A stretch of DNA of 41,711 nt from Actinomadura sp. 7K507 (GCF_004348425.1 NZ_SMKK01000065.1:1-41711), one strand, 5' to 3'. Positions 30,262-38,991 are shown, counted from the first letter of the stretch. Numbers and translations: made by a program. The notes: a model not told the origin generated them from the sequence alone.

Positions 30262-32919
30262 TTATTCAGGCACGGTGGCCTTCCACAGGAGAGGGGTCTC
30301 CGAGTACGCGTCGACGATCGTGCCGGTGGCCAGGACGGCGGGGCCCATGGCGGTCATCGCGGTGAGCCGCCGCTCGCCCTTCCCGGCCAGGCCGGGGACC
30401 TCCAGCCGCCGCCAGGTGACGCCGTCCGCGGACGCCAGGACGGCCCCGTCCTGCCGCGAGGTGACCGCGGCCGCCACGAAGCCGTCCGCCGCCGCCGTGA
30501 TCGCGGTGGCGTTGAGGTCGCCGCCGAGGCCGTGCGCGGCCCAGGTCTTCCCGCCGTCGGCGGAGACCAGCGCGGCGCCGTCCGCGCCGATCGCCACCAG
30601 GACGTTCCCGCGGGCGGCGACCTGGGCGAGCGGCCCGGCGGGGAGGCCGGCCGGCAGCTCGGCGGCCGTCCACTCCGCGCCGTCCGGGGACGTCCACACG
30701 GCCGGTGCCGTCCCCCGGCCGCCGACCGCCACGTACTTCCCGGCCGCCGCCGTCACATCGGACGGGGCGCCGTCGAGATCGGTGCGCTTCCACGTCTTGA
30801 GGTCGGCCGACCGCCAGATCGCGCCCGTCCCGGCCGCGACGTAGCCGGACGGGCCGGTGGCGGCGGCCACGGGCGGTGGGCCGCCGGGGAACGCGGCCTT
30901 CTGCCAGGTCACCCCGTCCTGCGAGGTCATCGCCAGGGGGGCCGGAGACTCGCCGGACGTGCGGCCCACCGCGAGCCAGCCCTTGCCGCCGTGGACGACG
31001 TCCGAGAGCCGCCCGCCGGCGCCGGGGAACCGGGCCCGCTGCCAGGCGCGGCCGTCCACCGCCGTCCAGATCGCCGCGCCGCCGTTGGTGCTGCCCGCCG
31101 CGACCGAGCGTCCCGGAGAGGCCGCGAGCGACCTGACGGCGCGTTCCGGGCGGACGGCCCCCGGCACGGTCCGCAGATCCACGCCGTGCAGGTAGGCGTC
31201 GTCTCCCTGGCTCCCGGAGATCGCTACCGCGCCTCCTGAGGCGACCGTCAGCCCGCTGCTCTCGACCGGCGCGGCGACCGTGCCGCCGGCCTTCCAGGAG
31301 CGGCCGTCAGCGGTGCTCAGGATGCCGTGGGTGCCGTTCGCGCCCTGCACGAGGACCGCCAGGCCCTGGGGAGTCCCGCCGAAGCGCTCGATGCCGTAGC
31401 CCTTGAAGCGGCTCGCCGCCCGCCAGGTCCGCCCGTCCGCCGAGGTGAACAGGACCCCGAACCGCGTCGTCCTGCGGCGGTTCTTGCGGCCGGACGTGTG
31501 CTTGCCCTCGCGGACGGTCGCGAACCCGCCGGGGCCGAACGCCAGGCCCTTGGTGGACCCGTACGACCCCTGCCCCTGCGGGATGCTCACGCGGCCCCAC
31601 GTCCGCCCGCCGTCCGTGGAGCGCCAGACGCCGTGGCTCGGCACGGTACGGGTGACCTTCCTCCTGCCGCGCTTCTGGGTGATCTTCCTGGGGTAGGTGC
31701 CGTGGGCCACCAGGACGCTCCCGGACGACACCACGCGGTCGAAGCCCGTGATCCCCTCGATGCCCGCGATGCGCTGCCACCTCTGCCCGTCCGGCGAGAT
31801 CCAGGCGACGGCCCGGCCGCCTCCGCCGCCCACCGCGACGAACCCGGCGCCGACGCGGGCCACGTCCTCCACCTCGTCGGACGGCTTGAACACGGCGCCC
31901 AGGGCATGCCGCGTCCAGGTCTGCGCGTTCTCGCTCGTCCACGCCACCGTGCCGCCGCCGGACGCACCGCCGAGCGCCACCCACCGGCCGCTTCCGCCGG
32001 TGACCATGTCCGGGCTGTCGCCGAGCGGGGCCACCGAGCCGTCCGGGGTGCGGACCCGCGCCACCGACCAGGCCCGGCCCGCGTCGACGGAGAACAGGAA
32101 CCGGGACCGCTCCCGTCCCGGGACGCCCCCGCCCTCGGTGCCCAGGGCGACGAGCGTCCCGCCCGCGGAGGCGACGGTGCCGAGCTCCTGGACGAGCCCG
32201 TCGGTCCGGGCCGCCGGGTCGGCGGCGAACAGCGCGCCCGCCGCCACCGCGCCCGCGAGGCGCGGCTCGTCCGAGTCGCTCTCCCCCTGGGACACCGCGA
32301 CGATCGCGCCACCGGCGACCAGCACGAGCCCGGCCGCGACCGCCAGGCGGGAACGCAGCCGGCGCACCGGTTGCGGGGAGGACGCCGCCGCCTTCTTCGG
32401 CGCGGGCATGCTGGGCCCCGCCACCAGCACATCGTCCGGGTCGGCAGCTGCCTTCCTGGACGCAGGCTTCTTGGACGCAGGCTTCTTGGACGCAGGCTTC
32501 TTGGACGCAGGCTTCTTGGACGCGGGCTTCTCAGGTGCGGGCTTCTTGGACGCGGCCTTCTCGGGGGCGGGCACGGGCTTCTCGGAGACGGGATCAGCGG
32601 ATTCGGCGGGCTCGGCCTTCGCCGCTTCCCCGTCCGTCCCGTCCCGCTCGGCCGCAGCGTCCACCGCTTCCCGGCGGACCTTGTTCACGCTCGCGGTGCC
32701 GAGGCCGGGCCCCTCCCGGGGCGGAGCGCCGTGGCCCCAGCTCAGCCCGACGGACCGCCACGCCTCGTAAGCGCGCTGCCAGGGCGACAGCGACGCCCGC
32801 ATGTCGGCGAGATCGCCGGCGACACCGAACGTCAGCCGCCGCCGGACCTGCCGGGAGCCGGCGGCCTCCTCGTCGGCCGCCCGCCGGGCCTCGTCCTGCT
32901 CCGGGGTCCTCGCCGTCAC
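30262..32919 (-). CDS. Membrane-anchored beta-propeller with Asp-box repeats
   Basis: 885 residues from GTG 32919 (AAGGAG five bases upstream; the frame is open 22 codons further). Order: a helical cytoplasmic part (about 1-80), a Lys/Pro/Ala/Ser tail linker with KKPAS repeats (about 110-165), one membrane span (LRSRLAVAAGLVLVAGGAIVAV near 195), and an extracellular beta-propeller with many BNR/Asp-box signatures such as STDGGRTWG, SADGRTWR, SPDGAEWT, SADGGKTW and SADGVTWRR. Glycan or protein binding outside the cell is plausible. No glycosidase catalytic residues are recognisable. Two palindromes precede the gene. Confidence 0.8.
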   Translation of the reverse strand: MTARTPEQDEARRAADEEAAGSRQVRRRLTFGVAGDLADMRASLSPWQRAYEAWRSVGLSWGHGAPPREGPGLGTASVNKVRREAVDAAAERDGTDGEAAKAEPAESADPVSEKPVPAPEKAASKKPAPEKPASKKPASKKPASKKPASKKPASRKAAADPDDVLVAGPSMPAPKKAAASSPQPVRRLRSRLAVAAGLVLVAGGAIVAVSQGESDSDEPRLAGAVAAGALFAADPAARTDGLVQELGTVASAGGTLVALGTEGGGVPGRERSRFLFSVDAGRAWSVARVRTPDGSVAPLGDSPDMVTGGSGRWVALGGASGGGTVAWTSENAQTWTRHALGAVFKPSDEVEDVARVGAGFVAVGGGGGRAVAWISPDGQRWQRIAGIEGITGFDRVVSSGSVLVAHGTYPRKITQKRGRRKVTRTVPSHGVWRSTDGGRTWGRVSIPQGQGSYGSTKGLAFGPGGFATVREGKHTSGRKNRRRTTRFGVLFTSADGRTWRAASRFKGYGIERFGGTPQGLAVLVQGANGTHGILSTADGRSWKAGGTVAAPVESSGLTVASGGAVAISGSQGDDAYLHGVDLRTVPGAVRPERAVRSLAASPGRSVAAGSTNGGAAIWTAVDGRAWQRARFPGAGGRLSDVVHGGKGWLAVGRTSGESPAPLAMTSQDGVTWQKAAFPGGPPPVAAATGPSGYVAAGTGAIWRSADLKTWKRTDLDGAPSDVTAAAGKYVAVGGRGTAPAVWTSPDGAEWTAAELPAGLPAGPLAQVAARGNVLVAIGADGAALVSADGGKTWAAHGLGGDLNATAITAAADGFVAAAVTSRQDGAVLASADGVTWRRLEVPGLAGKGERRLTAMTAMGPAVLATGTIVDAYSETPLLWKATVPE
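32461..32520 (-). repeat. 15-bp tandem repeat (KKPAS codons)
   Basis: Four identical copies of CGCAGGCTTCTTGGA in a row, with diverged copies on both sides (about 32446-32565). On the coding strand it encodes the KKPAS linker. Identical units mean recent expansion, so copy number may vary between strains. Confidence 0.9.
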
Positions 32920-32933
32920 TCGCGCTCCTTCAC

Positions 32934-32992
32934 GGTCCTGTAGGACCACCATCAAATCGCGCCACGTCGATGTCTGTACGGACATCCACGTG
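32934..32992. promoter_or_regulatory. Two dyads upstream of the beta-propeller gene
   Basis: GGTCCT-GT-AGGACC (32934-32947), perfect, and a 30-base dyad at 32963-32992: inner arms GATGTC/GACATC around TGTACG, outer arms CACGT/ACGTG, one mismatch in 12. Both lie in the 111-base gap before the GTG start and probably form operators or a structured leader. Confidence 0.6.
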
Positions 32993-33030
32993 AACGGCGG
33001 CCAATGGGGCCGCGGGAGCGTTCTATCACT

Positions 33031-33597
33031 TCAGCAGCGGCGTATCCGATCTTTCGCCTCGATCGTTCCCTTGTAGGCATATCCCCGGACATGAACGACC
33101 GGCGCGTCGGCGGGCGGGACGCCGTGAACCTCGGCGGAGACGCCCACACCCTCCGCCTCCACGCGGACACCAGGAGGCACGATGACCTCCACCGAGGACT
33201 TGTAGGCCAGGACCCTCAGCGTGGTGACGGGCCCGTGCAGTTCGGCGGCCCGCAGGTCGAGCAGCCCGGTCCCCTTGTAGACGACGGTGGTGAACCGTTC
33301 GGGCGGCCGCCAGCGTCCGGCGCGCGTCACCGAGCTCTTGTAGGCGACCTGGAACCGTCCCGCGGGCCCGGGGCACTCCGGAACCGCCTTGCCCCCTTCA
33401 CGGGGCAGGTCGGCGGCCACGGCGCCGAGTTCCCCGTGGGTGCGCGCGGCCAGGACGAGGTCTATGCGCTCATCGAGTTCGGCCTCGCTCAGCCGCCCCT
33501 CGGCGAAGGCCTTGTGCAGCCGGACGAGCATCTCGTCACGGTCGCGGTCCGAGGCGCGCAGCGCGGGCATGGTCTGGGGAAACTGCTCGACGCTCAT
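33031..33597 (-). CDS. DUF1707 protein with cell-wall-stress-type C-terminal domain
   Basis: 188 residues. RASDRDRDEMLVRLHKAFAE and then GRLSEAELDERIDLVLAART near residues 15-53 are the DUF1707 (SHOCT-like) domain. The C-terminal half is a beta-rich repeat (TTVVYKGTGLLDLR, VLAYKSSVEVIVPPGV, GYAYKGTIEA), like LiaF/YvqF-type domains. No transmembrane segment. Not in an operon with the beta-propeller gene in an obvious way, although same strand. Function unknown; envelope-stress sensing is a guess. Confidence 0.8.
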   Translation of the reverse strand: MSVEQFPQTMPALRASDRDRDEMLVRLHKAFAEGRLSEAELDERIDLVLAARTHGELGAVAADLPREGGKAVPECPGPAGRFQVAYKSSVTRAGRWRPPERFTTVVYKGTGLLDLRAAELHGPVTTLRVLAYKSSVEVIVPPGVRVEAEGVGVSAEVHGVPPADAPVVHVRGYAYKGTIEAKDRIRRC

Positions 33598-33813
33598 CGC
33601 ATCTCTCCTTCGGGACGGTCTGCCTCCACTGGCCGGGAGCCGCAGACTGGTCCCTCCCCCGGGTGGAGGGTCAAGTCCAAGACGAGATGTATCTTAACCC
33701 TCCGCCCCTCGGTTTTCGAGACATTGGCCGCATCCCGACGCGCGATCATGCCTGCGCCGCCACCGCGCCTGCGTCCGCTAAATTCAAGGAAGCCGAGGTG
33801 AGGGGGATGATCC

Positions 33814-34398
33814 ATGGGCGGAACGCTCGGCCGCGCGCACGGTCCGTACACGCTGTACGACCTGGACGCGCTGCCCGAGGAGGGCCGCCGCTACGAGCTG
33901 GCGGACGGCTGGCTGAACGAGCTGCCGGGCGATCTGTGGCACGACCACGCCGCCGAACAGCTCAAGGGCGTCCTCAAGGACGCCGCCCGCCAGGCGGACG
34001 CCGACGTCCACGTCGCCGGGGCCCCGCAGGACGTGACGACCCCCGCCGGCATCCGCAAGCCGGACGTCTTCGCCGTGACCCGGGACGTCGCCCGCACCGC
34101 CCTGGAACGCCAGACCCGCACCTACTACGGCCCCGACCTCATCCTGGTCGCCGAGGTCGTCACCCCACGCACCGTCAACGAGCAGATCGACCGCGTCCGC
34201 AAGGTGGACGAGTACGCCGTGACCGGCATCCCCAACTACTGGCTGGTCGACCTGGAGCCCCGTCCCACCATCACCATGATGGAACTCCGGGACGGCCGCT
34301 ACGAGGTCGCCGCCAAGGCCCGCTCCGGCGAGACCGTCACCCTCAAACGCCCGTACCCCATCACCTTCGACCCGGCCCGGCTCTCCGAAATGGACTGA
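33814..34398 (+). CDS. Uma2 family protein (PD-(D/E)XK-type)
   Basis: 194 residues. RYELADGWLNEL near residue 26, IRKPDVFAV near 80, LILVAEVVTPRT near 109 and YAVTGIPNYWLVDLEPR near 133 are the Uma2/DUF820 signature; the PDV Asp, AEV Glu and a following Lys form the nuclease-like site. These proteins are widespread in actinobacteria and cyanobacteria, and their substrate is not established. ATG 33814 has GAGGTGAGGGGGA nearby. The 216 bases before it hold no clear feature. Confidence 0.85.
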   Translation: MGGTLGRAHGPYTLYDLDALPEEGRRYELADGWLNELPGDLWHDHAAEQLKGVLKDAARQADADVHVAGAPQDVTTPAGIRKPDVFAVTRDVARTALERQTRTYYGPDLILVAEVVTPRTVNEQIDRVRKVDEYAVTGIPNYWLVDLEPRPTITMMELRDGRYEVAAKARSGETVTLKRPYPITFDPARLSEMD

Positions 34399-34440
34399 TC
34401 CGCCGTCACGGCCGGCCGGATCCTTCTCTAGGCTCGACGT

Positions 34441-35136
34441 GTGCTGCTGCTCACGACTCTCGATGCCTGGCAGGCCCAGCCCGGCCCACGGTTCGTCCTG
34501 TCCGAGGCGGGCGCCGTGTGGGCGCCCGACGACACCGCCGCGCTCGCCGTCGCCGACGACGTGTTCAAGGAGGGGCAGGTCGTCGCCGTCACGCTCGACC
34601 CCGCGCCCGGTGCGGTACCGGGGCGCGGGGTGATCGACCGGACGACGGCGGTCCGCGTCCGATACGCGCGGCGCGGGCCGGATGGACGGCATGTCGCGAT
34701 CCTGGACCGGCCCGCGACGGCGGAGGCGCTCGGTCTGCTGCCGCATCCCGAGGGCGGGTGGTTCCGGGAGACGTGGCGGTCGGACGTGGCGTTCGCGCCG
34801 GACGGCTACCTGGGCGAGCGGGCCAGCGCCACCGCGATCTACTTCCTGCTGCCGCCCGGCGAGGAGTCGATGTGGCATGTCGTCCGGTCCGCCGAAGTAT
34901 GGCTGTGGCACCGGGGAGGCCCGCTGACGCTCTACCTCGGCGGGGACGGGGAACGGCCGTCCGAGACGCAGGAACCGGTCACGCTCGGCCCCGACGTGAC
35001 CGACGGCCAGGTCCCCCAGGCCGTCGTCCCAGCGGGCGTGTGGCAGGCGGCCCATCCGTCCGGCGACGAGGAGGTCCTGGTCAGCTGCGTCGTCTCCCCC
35101 GGCTTCGACTTCACCGACTTCCGCACCCTCCCCTGA
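34441..35136 (+). CDS. DUF952-like / DUF985 cupin fusion
   Basis: 231 residues. N-terminal part (1-~95): LLLTTLDAWQAQPGPRFVL and VVAVTLDPAPGA look like DUF952. C-terminal part (~95-231): LGLLPHPEGGWFRETWRSD, SATAIYFLLPPGEESMWHVV, LTLYLGG and WQAAHPSGDEEVLVSC are the DUF985 cupin. The start is GTG 34441, 42 bases after the Uma2 stop. The two halves normally occur separately; a fusion is unusual. Function unknown. Confidence 0.75.
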   Translation: MLLLTTLDAWQAQPGPRFVLSEAGAVWAPDDTAALAVADDVFKEGQVVAVTLDPAPGAVPGRGVIDRTTAVRVRYARRGPDGRHVAILDRPATAEALGLLPHPEGGWFRETWRSDVAFAPDGYLGERASATAIYFLLPPGEESMWHVVRSAEVWLWHRGGPLTLYLGGDGERPSETQEPVTLGPDVTDGQVPQAVVPAGVWQAAHPSGDEEVLVSCVVSPGFDFTDFRTLP

Positions 35137-35146
35137 CCCGCCGGGC

Positions 35147-35515
35147 TCAGCGCACCGGCTTGCGGCGCGGGCGCACCTTCTGCTCTGCCCAGAACGGGTC
35201 CATGACCCGGCCGATCGCCCGGACGACGACGCGCGGTTCGTCGTCCGACAGCGGCCCGAACACGTCCGCCCCCACCTCGTCGGCGAGGGTGCGGGCGCGC
35301 CGGTGCAGTTCGCGCCCCTTCTCGGTGATGCGAACGCGATGGCGCCGCCGGTCGCGCGGGTCGCGGGTGCGCTCGCAGAGGCCGTCCGCCTCCAGGTCGT
35401 CGAAGAGACCGACCATCAGCGTGGGGTCGAGCAGCAGGTAGCCGGCCATCTCCGGCTGCGACAGCGTCTCGGACGTGCTGAGCGTGCTCAGCGAGGGACG
35501 GCTGATCTTCGGCAC
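35147..35515 (-). pseudogene. Shortened MarR family regulator
   Basis: The frame contains a winged helix: LSQPEMAGYLLLDPTLMVG as recognition helices, then LFDDLEADGLCERTRD and PRDRRRHRVRITEKGREL as wing, followed by the C-terminal dimer helix. From GTG 35515 there are 122 residues; about 35 residues of the usual N-terminal helix are missing. Upstream of 35515 the frame is not MarR-like and runs antisense to a luciferase-like remnant, so the front was probably lost in the same event. It could still be made from the GTG; the missing helix normally takes part in dimerisation. Confidence 0.6.
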
Positions 35516-35650
35516 GGCCGCCGGATACCTGGAGCCGGAGTGGTGGACCGGCTCGTCGTCGTCCCGCCCATGGGTGTGGCGGCGTCCGAGCTGGAGCGCT
35601 TCGTCGAAGAGCACGCACCCGGCAGGCTCGGTGCCCGGTCCGCCCGGTGA
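35469..35650 (+). pseudogene. Remnant of an LLM-class (luciferase-like) flavin oxidoreductase
   Basis: One frame gives VLSEGRLIFGTAAGYLEPEW, a hallmark mid-N-terminal segment of F420/FMN luciferase-like oxidoreductases. The other frame, from about 35541 to the TGA at 35650, gives VVDRLVVVPPMGVAASELER, which resembles the C-terminal end. About 150 residues in between are missing, with a frame change. It lies tail-first next to a strong terminator and overlaps the front of the MarR gene. Confidence 0.6.
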
Positions 35651-35655
35651 AGGTA

Positions 35656-35697
35656 CGGCGTGCCGCCCGGTGCGTGGCCCCACCGGGCGGCACGCCG
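35656..35697 (-). terminator. Strong terminator at the end of the sugar operon
   Basis: A 17-base perfect stem (CGGCGTGCCGCCCGGTG and its complement, 35656-35672 with 35681-35697) and eight-base loop, four bases after the isomerase stop. It also follows the LLM remnant on the other strand. Confidence 0.88.
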
Positions 35698-35701
35698 CAG
35701 G

Positions 35702-36706
35702 TCACTCGGAGGAGAAGGCGGAGTCGAAGGAGGCCGTGGGGAGTTCCATGGCGTTGAGGGCGCGGACGAACTCCAGTGCCTCCGGGGCTCCCTGGAGGCG
35801 GTCCATGCCGGCGTCCTCCCACTCGATCGAGATCGGGCCGTCGTAGCCGATCGAGTTGAGGGCGCGGAAGCAGTCCTCCCAGGGGACGTCGCCGCGGCCG
35901 GTGGAGATGAAGTCCCAGCCGCGCCGCAGGTCCGCCCACGGCAGGTGGGACGAGAGGCGCCCGCGGCGGCCGTCGCCCGTCCTGACCTTGGTGTCCTTGC
36001 AGTCGACGTGGTAGATCCGGTCGCGGAAGTCGAACAGGAAGCCGACCGGGTCGAGTTCCTGCCAGACGAAGTGCGACGGGTCGAAGTTGAGGCCGAACGC
36101 GGGACGGTGCCCGATCGCCTCCAGCGTCCGGACGGTCGTCCAGTAGTCGTAGGCGATCTCGCTGGGGTGGACCTCGTGCGCGAACCGGACGCCGGCCTCG
36201 TCGAAGACGTCCAGGATCGGGTTCCAGCGTTCGGCGAAGTCGGCGTAGCCGCGCTCGACCATCGAGTCGGGGGTCGGGGGGAACATCGCGACCGTGTGCC
36301 AGATCGAGGAGCCGGTGAAGCCGATGACGGTGTCGACGCCGAGTTTCGCGGCGGCGCGGGCGGTGTCCTCGATCTCGGCGGCGGCGCGCCGCCGGACGCC
36401 CTCGGCCTCGCCGTCGCCCCAGATCCGCTCGGGCAGGATCGCCTGGTGGCGCTCGTCCGGGATGTCGCAGACGGCCTGGCCCACGAGGTGGTTGGAGATG
36501 GCCCAGACCTTGAGGTCGTGCTTGGCGAGGGTCTCCAGCTTGCGCGGGATGTAGGCGTCGTCGGCGAGGGCCTTGTCGACCTCGAAGTGGTCGCCCCAGC
36601 AGGCGATCTCCAGGCCCTCGTAGCCCCAGCCCGACGCCAGCCGGCAGACCTCCTCGAACGGCAGGTCCGCCCACTGGCCGGTGAACAGGGTGATCGGTCG
36701 TGCCAT
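35702..36706 (-). CDS. Sugar phosphate isomerase/epimerase (xylose-isomerase-like TIM barrel)
   Basis: 334 residues, AP-endonuclease-2/IolE type TIM barrel. GYEGLEIACWGDHF near residue 28, FAHEVHPSEIAYDY near 175 (Glu and His metal ligands), FGLNFDPSHFVW near 205, YHVDCKDTK near 232, and PISIEWEDAGMD near 290 (Glu). It overlaps nothing but follows the dehydrogenase by one base. With the dehydrogenase it probably handles the imported sugar or cyclitol, as IolE/IolG-type pairs do. Confidence 0.88.
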   Translation of the reverse strand: MARPITLFTGQWADLPFEEVCRLASGWGYEGLEIACWGDHFEVDKALADDAYIPRKLETLAKHDLKVWAISNHLVGQAVCDIPDERHQAILPERIWGDGEAEGVRRRAAAEIEDTARAAAKLGVDTVIGFTGSSIWHTVAMFPPTPDSMVERGYADFAERWNPILDVFDEAGVRFAHEVHPSEIAYDYWTTVRTLEAIGHRPAFGLNFDPSHFVWQELDPVGFLFDFRDRIYHVDCKDTKVRTGDGRRGRLSSHLPWADLRRGWDFISTGRGDVPWEDCFRALNSIGYDGPISIEWEDAGMDRLQGAPEALEFVRALNAMELPTASFDSAFSSE

Positions 36707-36707
36707 G

Positions 36708-37847
36708 TCAGTCGCTCCCTTCGACGTCGACCCAGCTCCGGGACGCCGCGCTGTCGGCGACGGCGGCGAGGACGCGCTGGATCTGGAGGCCGTCGGCGAA
36801 CGAGGGGCGGGGGTCGGTGCCGTCCGCGATCGCCGTGAGCAGGTCGGCCATCTGGTGGGTGAAGGTGTGCTCGTAGCCGAGCATGTGGCCGGGCGGCCAC
36901 CACCGCCCCATGTAGGGGTGGTCGGGTTCGGTGACGACGATGCGCCGGAAGCCCGCGGTCGCCGCGTCCTCGGCCACGTCGTGGAACCACAGTTCGTTCA
37001 GGGACTCCAGGTCGAAGTACAGGGCGCCGGACGAGCCGCTGACCTCGATCCGCAGCGCGTTCTTGCGTCCGGTGGCGGCGCGGGTGGCCTCGAACGAGGC
37101 GAGCGCGCCGGCGTCGGTGCGCCCGATGAACAGGGCGGCGTCGTCCACGGTCACCTGGGCGGTGCCGCCCCCGGGCGCCGGGCGTTCCGGGACGAAGGTC
37201 TCCAGCGTCGCCGACACTTCGGTCAGCGTGTGCCCGGTGATGAACTGCGCGGTGTCGACGATGTGCGAGGCGATGTCGCCGAGCGCGCCCGACCCGGCCC
37301 TGTCACGGTCCATCCTCCAGTTGAACTGGGCCTCCGGGTCGGCAAGCCAGTCCTGGAGGTACTGGGCCCGGATGTGCCGGACGGTCCCGATCCGCCCCTC
37401 GGCGACCAGCCGCCGGGCGAGGGTGACCGCCGGGACGCGCCGGTAGTTGAACCCGACCATCGACCGGACGCCGCGCTCCCGGGCGCGGTCCGCGGCGGCC
37501 GCCATCGCCTCGGCCTCCGCGACGGAGTTGGCCAGGGGCTTCTCGCACAGCACGTGCTTGCCCGCGTCGAGCGCGGCGACCGCGATCTCGGCGTGGCCGT
37601 CGCCCGGCGTGCAGATGTCGACGAGCTGGACGTCGTCGCGGCGGAGCAGCTCCTTCCAGTCGGTCTCCACCGACGCCCAGCCGAGCGACGCGGCGGCGGC
37701 GCCGGCGCGCTCGGCGGAGCGGCCGGCCAGCGCGGTCATGACCGGGGTCAGCGGCGGCCCGAAGAACGGCCCGACGCTGCGCCACGCCTGGGAGTGGGCG
37801 CGTCCCATGAACGCGTGCCCGACCATCCCGACTCCGACGGTCGTCAT
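36708..37847 (-). CDS. Gfo/Idh/MocA family oxidoreductase
   Basis: 379 residues. Rossmann start VGVGMVGHAFMGRAHSQAW, then VDICTPGDGHAEIAVAALDAGKHVLCEKPLANS with the EKP motif (about residues 75-107), and GALGDIASHIVDTAQFITG with the catalytic His (about 190-210). NAD(P)-dependent oxidation of a sugar or inositol is expected; substrate is unknown. Preceded by a very strong hairpin that follows the binding-protein gene. Confidence 0.9.
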   Translation of the reverse strand: MTTVGVGMVGHAFMGRAHSQAWRSVGPFFGPPLTPVMTALAGRSAERAGAAAASLGWASVETDWKELLRRDDVQLVDICTPGDGHAEIAVAALDAGKHVLCEKPLANSVAEAEAMAAAADRARERGVRSMVGFNYRRVPAVTLARRLVAEGRIGTVRHIRAQYLQDWLADPEAQFNWRMDRDRAGSGALGDIASHIVDTAQFITGHTLTEVSATLETFVPERPAPGGGTAQVTVDDAALFIGRTDAGALASFEATRAATGRKNALRIEVSGSSGALYFDLESLNELWFHDVAEDAATAGFRRIVVTEPDHPYMGRWWPPGHMLGYEHTFTHQMADLLTAIADGTDPRPSFADGLQIQRVLAAVADSAASRSWVDVEGSD

Positions 37848-37869
37848 GTTCTGCTCACCTCTCTGTCTG

Positions 37870-37906
37870 GCCGGCGCGCCCGCCCGCGCGGGGCGGGCGC
37901 GCCGGC
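37870..37906 (-). terminator. Intercistronic hairpin after the sugar-binding protein gene
   Basis: Perfect 16-base arms, GCCGGCGCGCCCGCCC (37870-37885) and its complement (37891-37906), five-base loop. It lies inside the operon, so it likely acts as partial terminator or 3' stabiliser that keeps the binding protein more abundant than the enzymes behind it. Confidence 0.8.
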
Positions 37907-37917
37907 GCCCCCGTCGC

Positions 37918-38991
37918 TCAGGACTCGAAGCCGAGCGGCATGTAGCGGTCGACGTTGTCCTTGGTGATCGTCTCGGACGCCAGTGTGATCGACTGCGGGA
38001 CCTGCAGCTCGACCAGGTCGGTCATGCCCTTGCCCTGCGCGATCAGCCGGGCCAGCTTGATCGCGGACGCGGCCATCGACGGCGAGTAGGTGACGGTCGC
38101 CTCCAGCACGCCGCCGCCCTTGATCTCGCGCATCGCGTTGGCGGACCCCGCGCCGCCGACCATGAAGAACTCGTCGCGCCCGGACTGCTTGATCGCGGCG
38201 AGCACGCCGACGCCCTGGTCGTCGTCGTGGTTCCACATGGCGTCGATCTTGTTGTGCGCCTGGAGCAGGTTCGAGGCGACCTGGTTGCCGGACTCGACGG
38301 TGAACTTCGCGTCCTGCTTGGCCGTGACGGAGAAGCCGTGGGACTTCAGCGCGTCCTCGAAGCCCTTGCTGCGGTCCTGCGTCAGCGGCAGCGTCGCGAT
38401 GCCCTGGATCTCGACGATCACCGGGTCGGCGACGCCCTTGTCCTTGAGCTTCTTGCCGATGTAGTTGCCGGCGGAGACGCCCATGCCGTAGTTGTCGCCG
38501 CCGATCCACGTCCGGTACGACAGGTTGTCGGGGAAGACGCGGTCGAGGTTGACGACGGGGATGCCGGCGTCCATCGCCTTGCGGCCGACCTGGTTGAGCT
38601 GCTCGCCGTCGTTGGGCAGGATCACCAGCACGTTGACCTTCGCGCTGATCAGCGACTCGACGGCGGAGATCTGCTGGTTGATGTCGTTGGTCGGCTCCAC
38701 CGGCTTGAACGTCACGTCGGAGTACTTCTTGGCCTGCTCCTCGGCGTTCTTGGCGATCGCCGCGATCCAGCCGTGGTCCGCGGCGGGCGCGGAGAACCCG
38801 AGGGTGACCTGCTTGCCCGCCTTGTCGTTGTCACCGGCGAGCGTGCCGCCCCCGGCGGCGGGCTCCGGGTCGTCCTCGGTGTTGCTGGTGCAGGCCGCGG
38901 CGAGGCTGCCGGCCGCGACGACGGCGCCGCCGAGCAGGATGCCTCTGCGGGTGGGACGGGGGCCCTGCTGATTCGGGCGCTGTTCACGCAT
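37918..38991 (-). CDS. Sugar ABC transporter substrate-binding lipoprotein
   Basis: 357 residues. N-terminus PTRRGILLGGAVVAAGSLAAACTSN has a twin-arginine-like start and a lipobox LAAAC; the mature protein is anchored by Cys. The body is a periplasmic-binding-protein type 1 fold (GFSAPAADHGWIAAIAKNAE, INQQISAVESLISAKVNVLV, NHDDDQGVGVLAAIKQSG), like RbsB/inositol binders. ATG 38991 follows CAGGAG by six bases. About 70 bases separate it from the permease. Confidence 0.92.
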   Translation of the reverse strand: MREQRPNQQGPRPTRRGILLGGAVVAAGSLAAACTSNTEDDPEPAAGGGTLAGDNDKAGKQVTLGFSAPAADHGWIAAIAKNAEEQAKKYSDVTFKPVEPTNDINQQISAVESLISAKVNVLVILPNDGEQLNQVGRKAMDAGIPVVNLDRVFPDNLSYRTWIGGDNYGMGVSAGNYIGKKLKDKGVADPVIVEIQGIATLPLTQDRSKGFEDALKSHGFSVTAKQDAKFTVESGNQVASNLLQAHNKIDAMWNHDDDQGVGVLAAIKQSGRDEFFMVGGAGSANAMREIKGGGVLEATVTYSPSMAASAIKLARLIAQGKGMTDLVELQVPQSITLASETITKDNVDRYMPLGFES

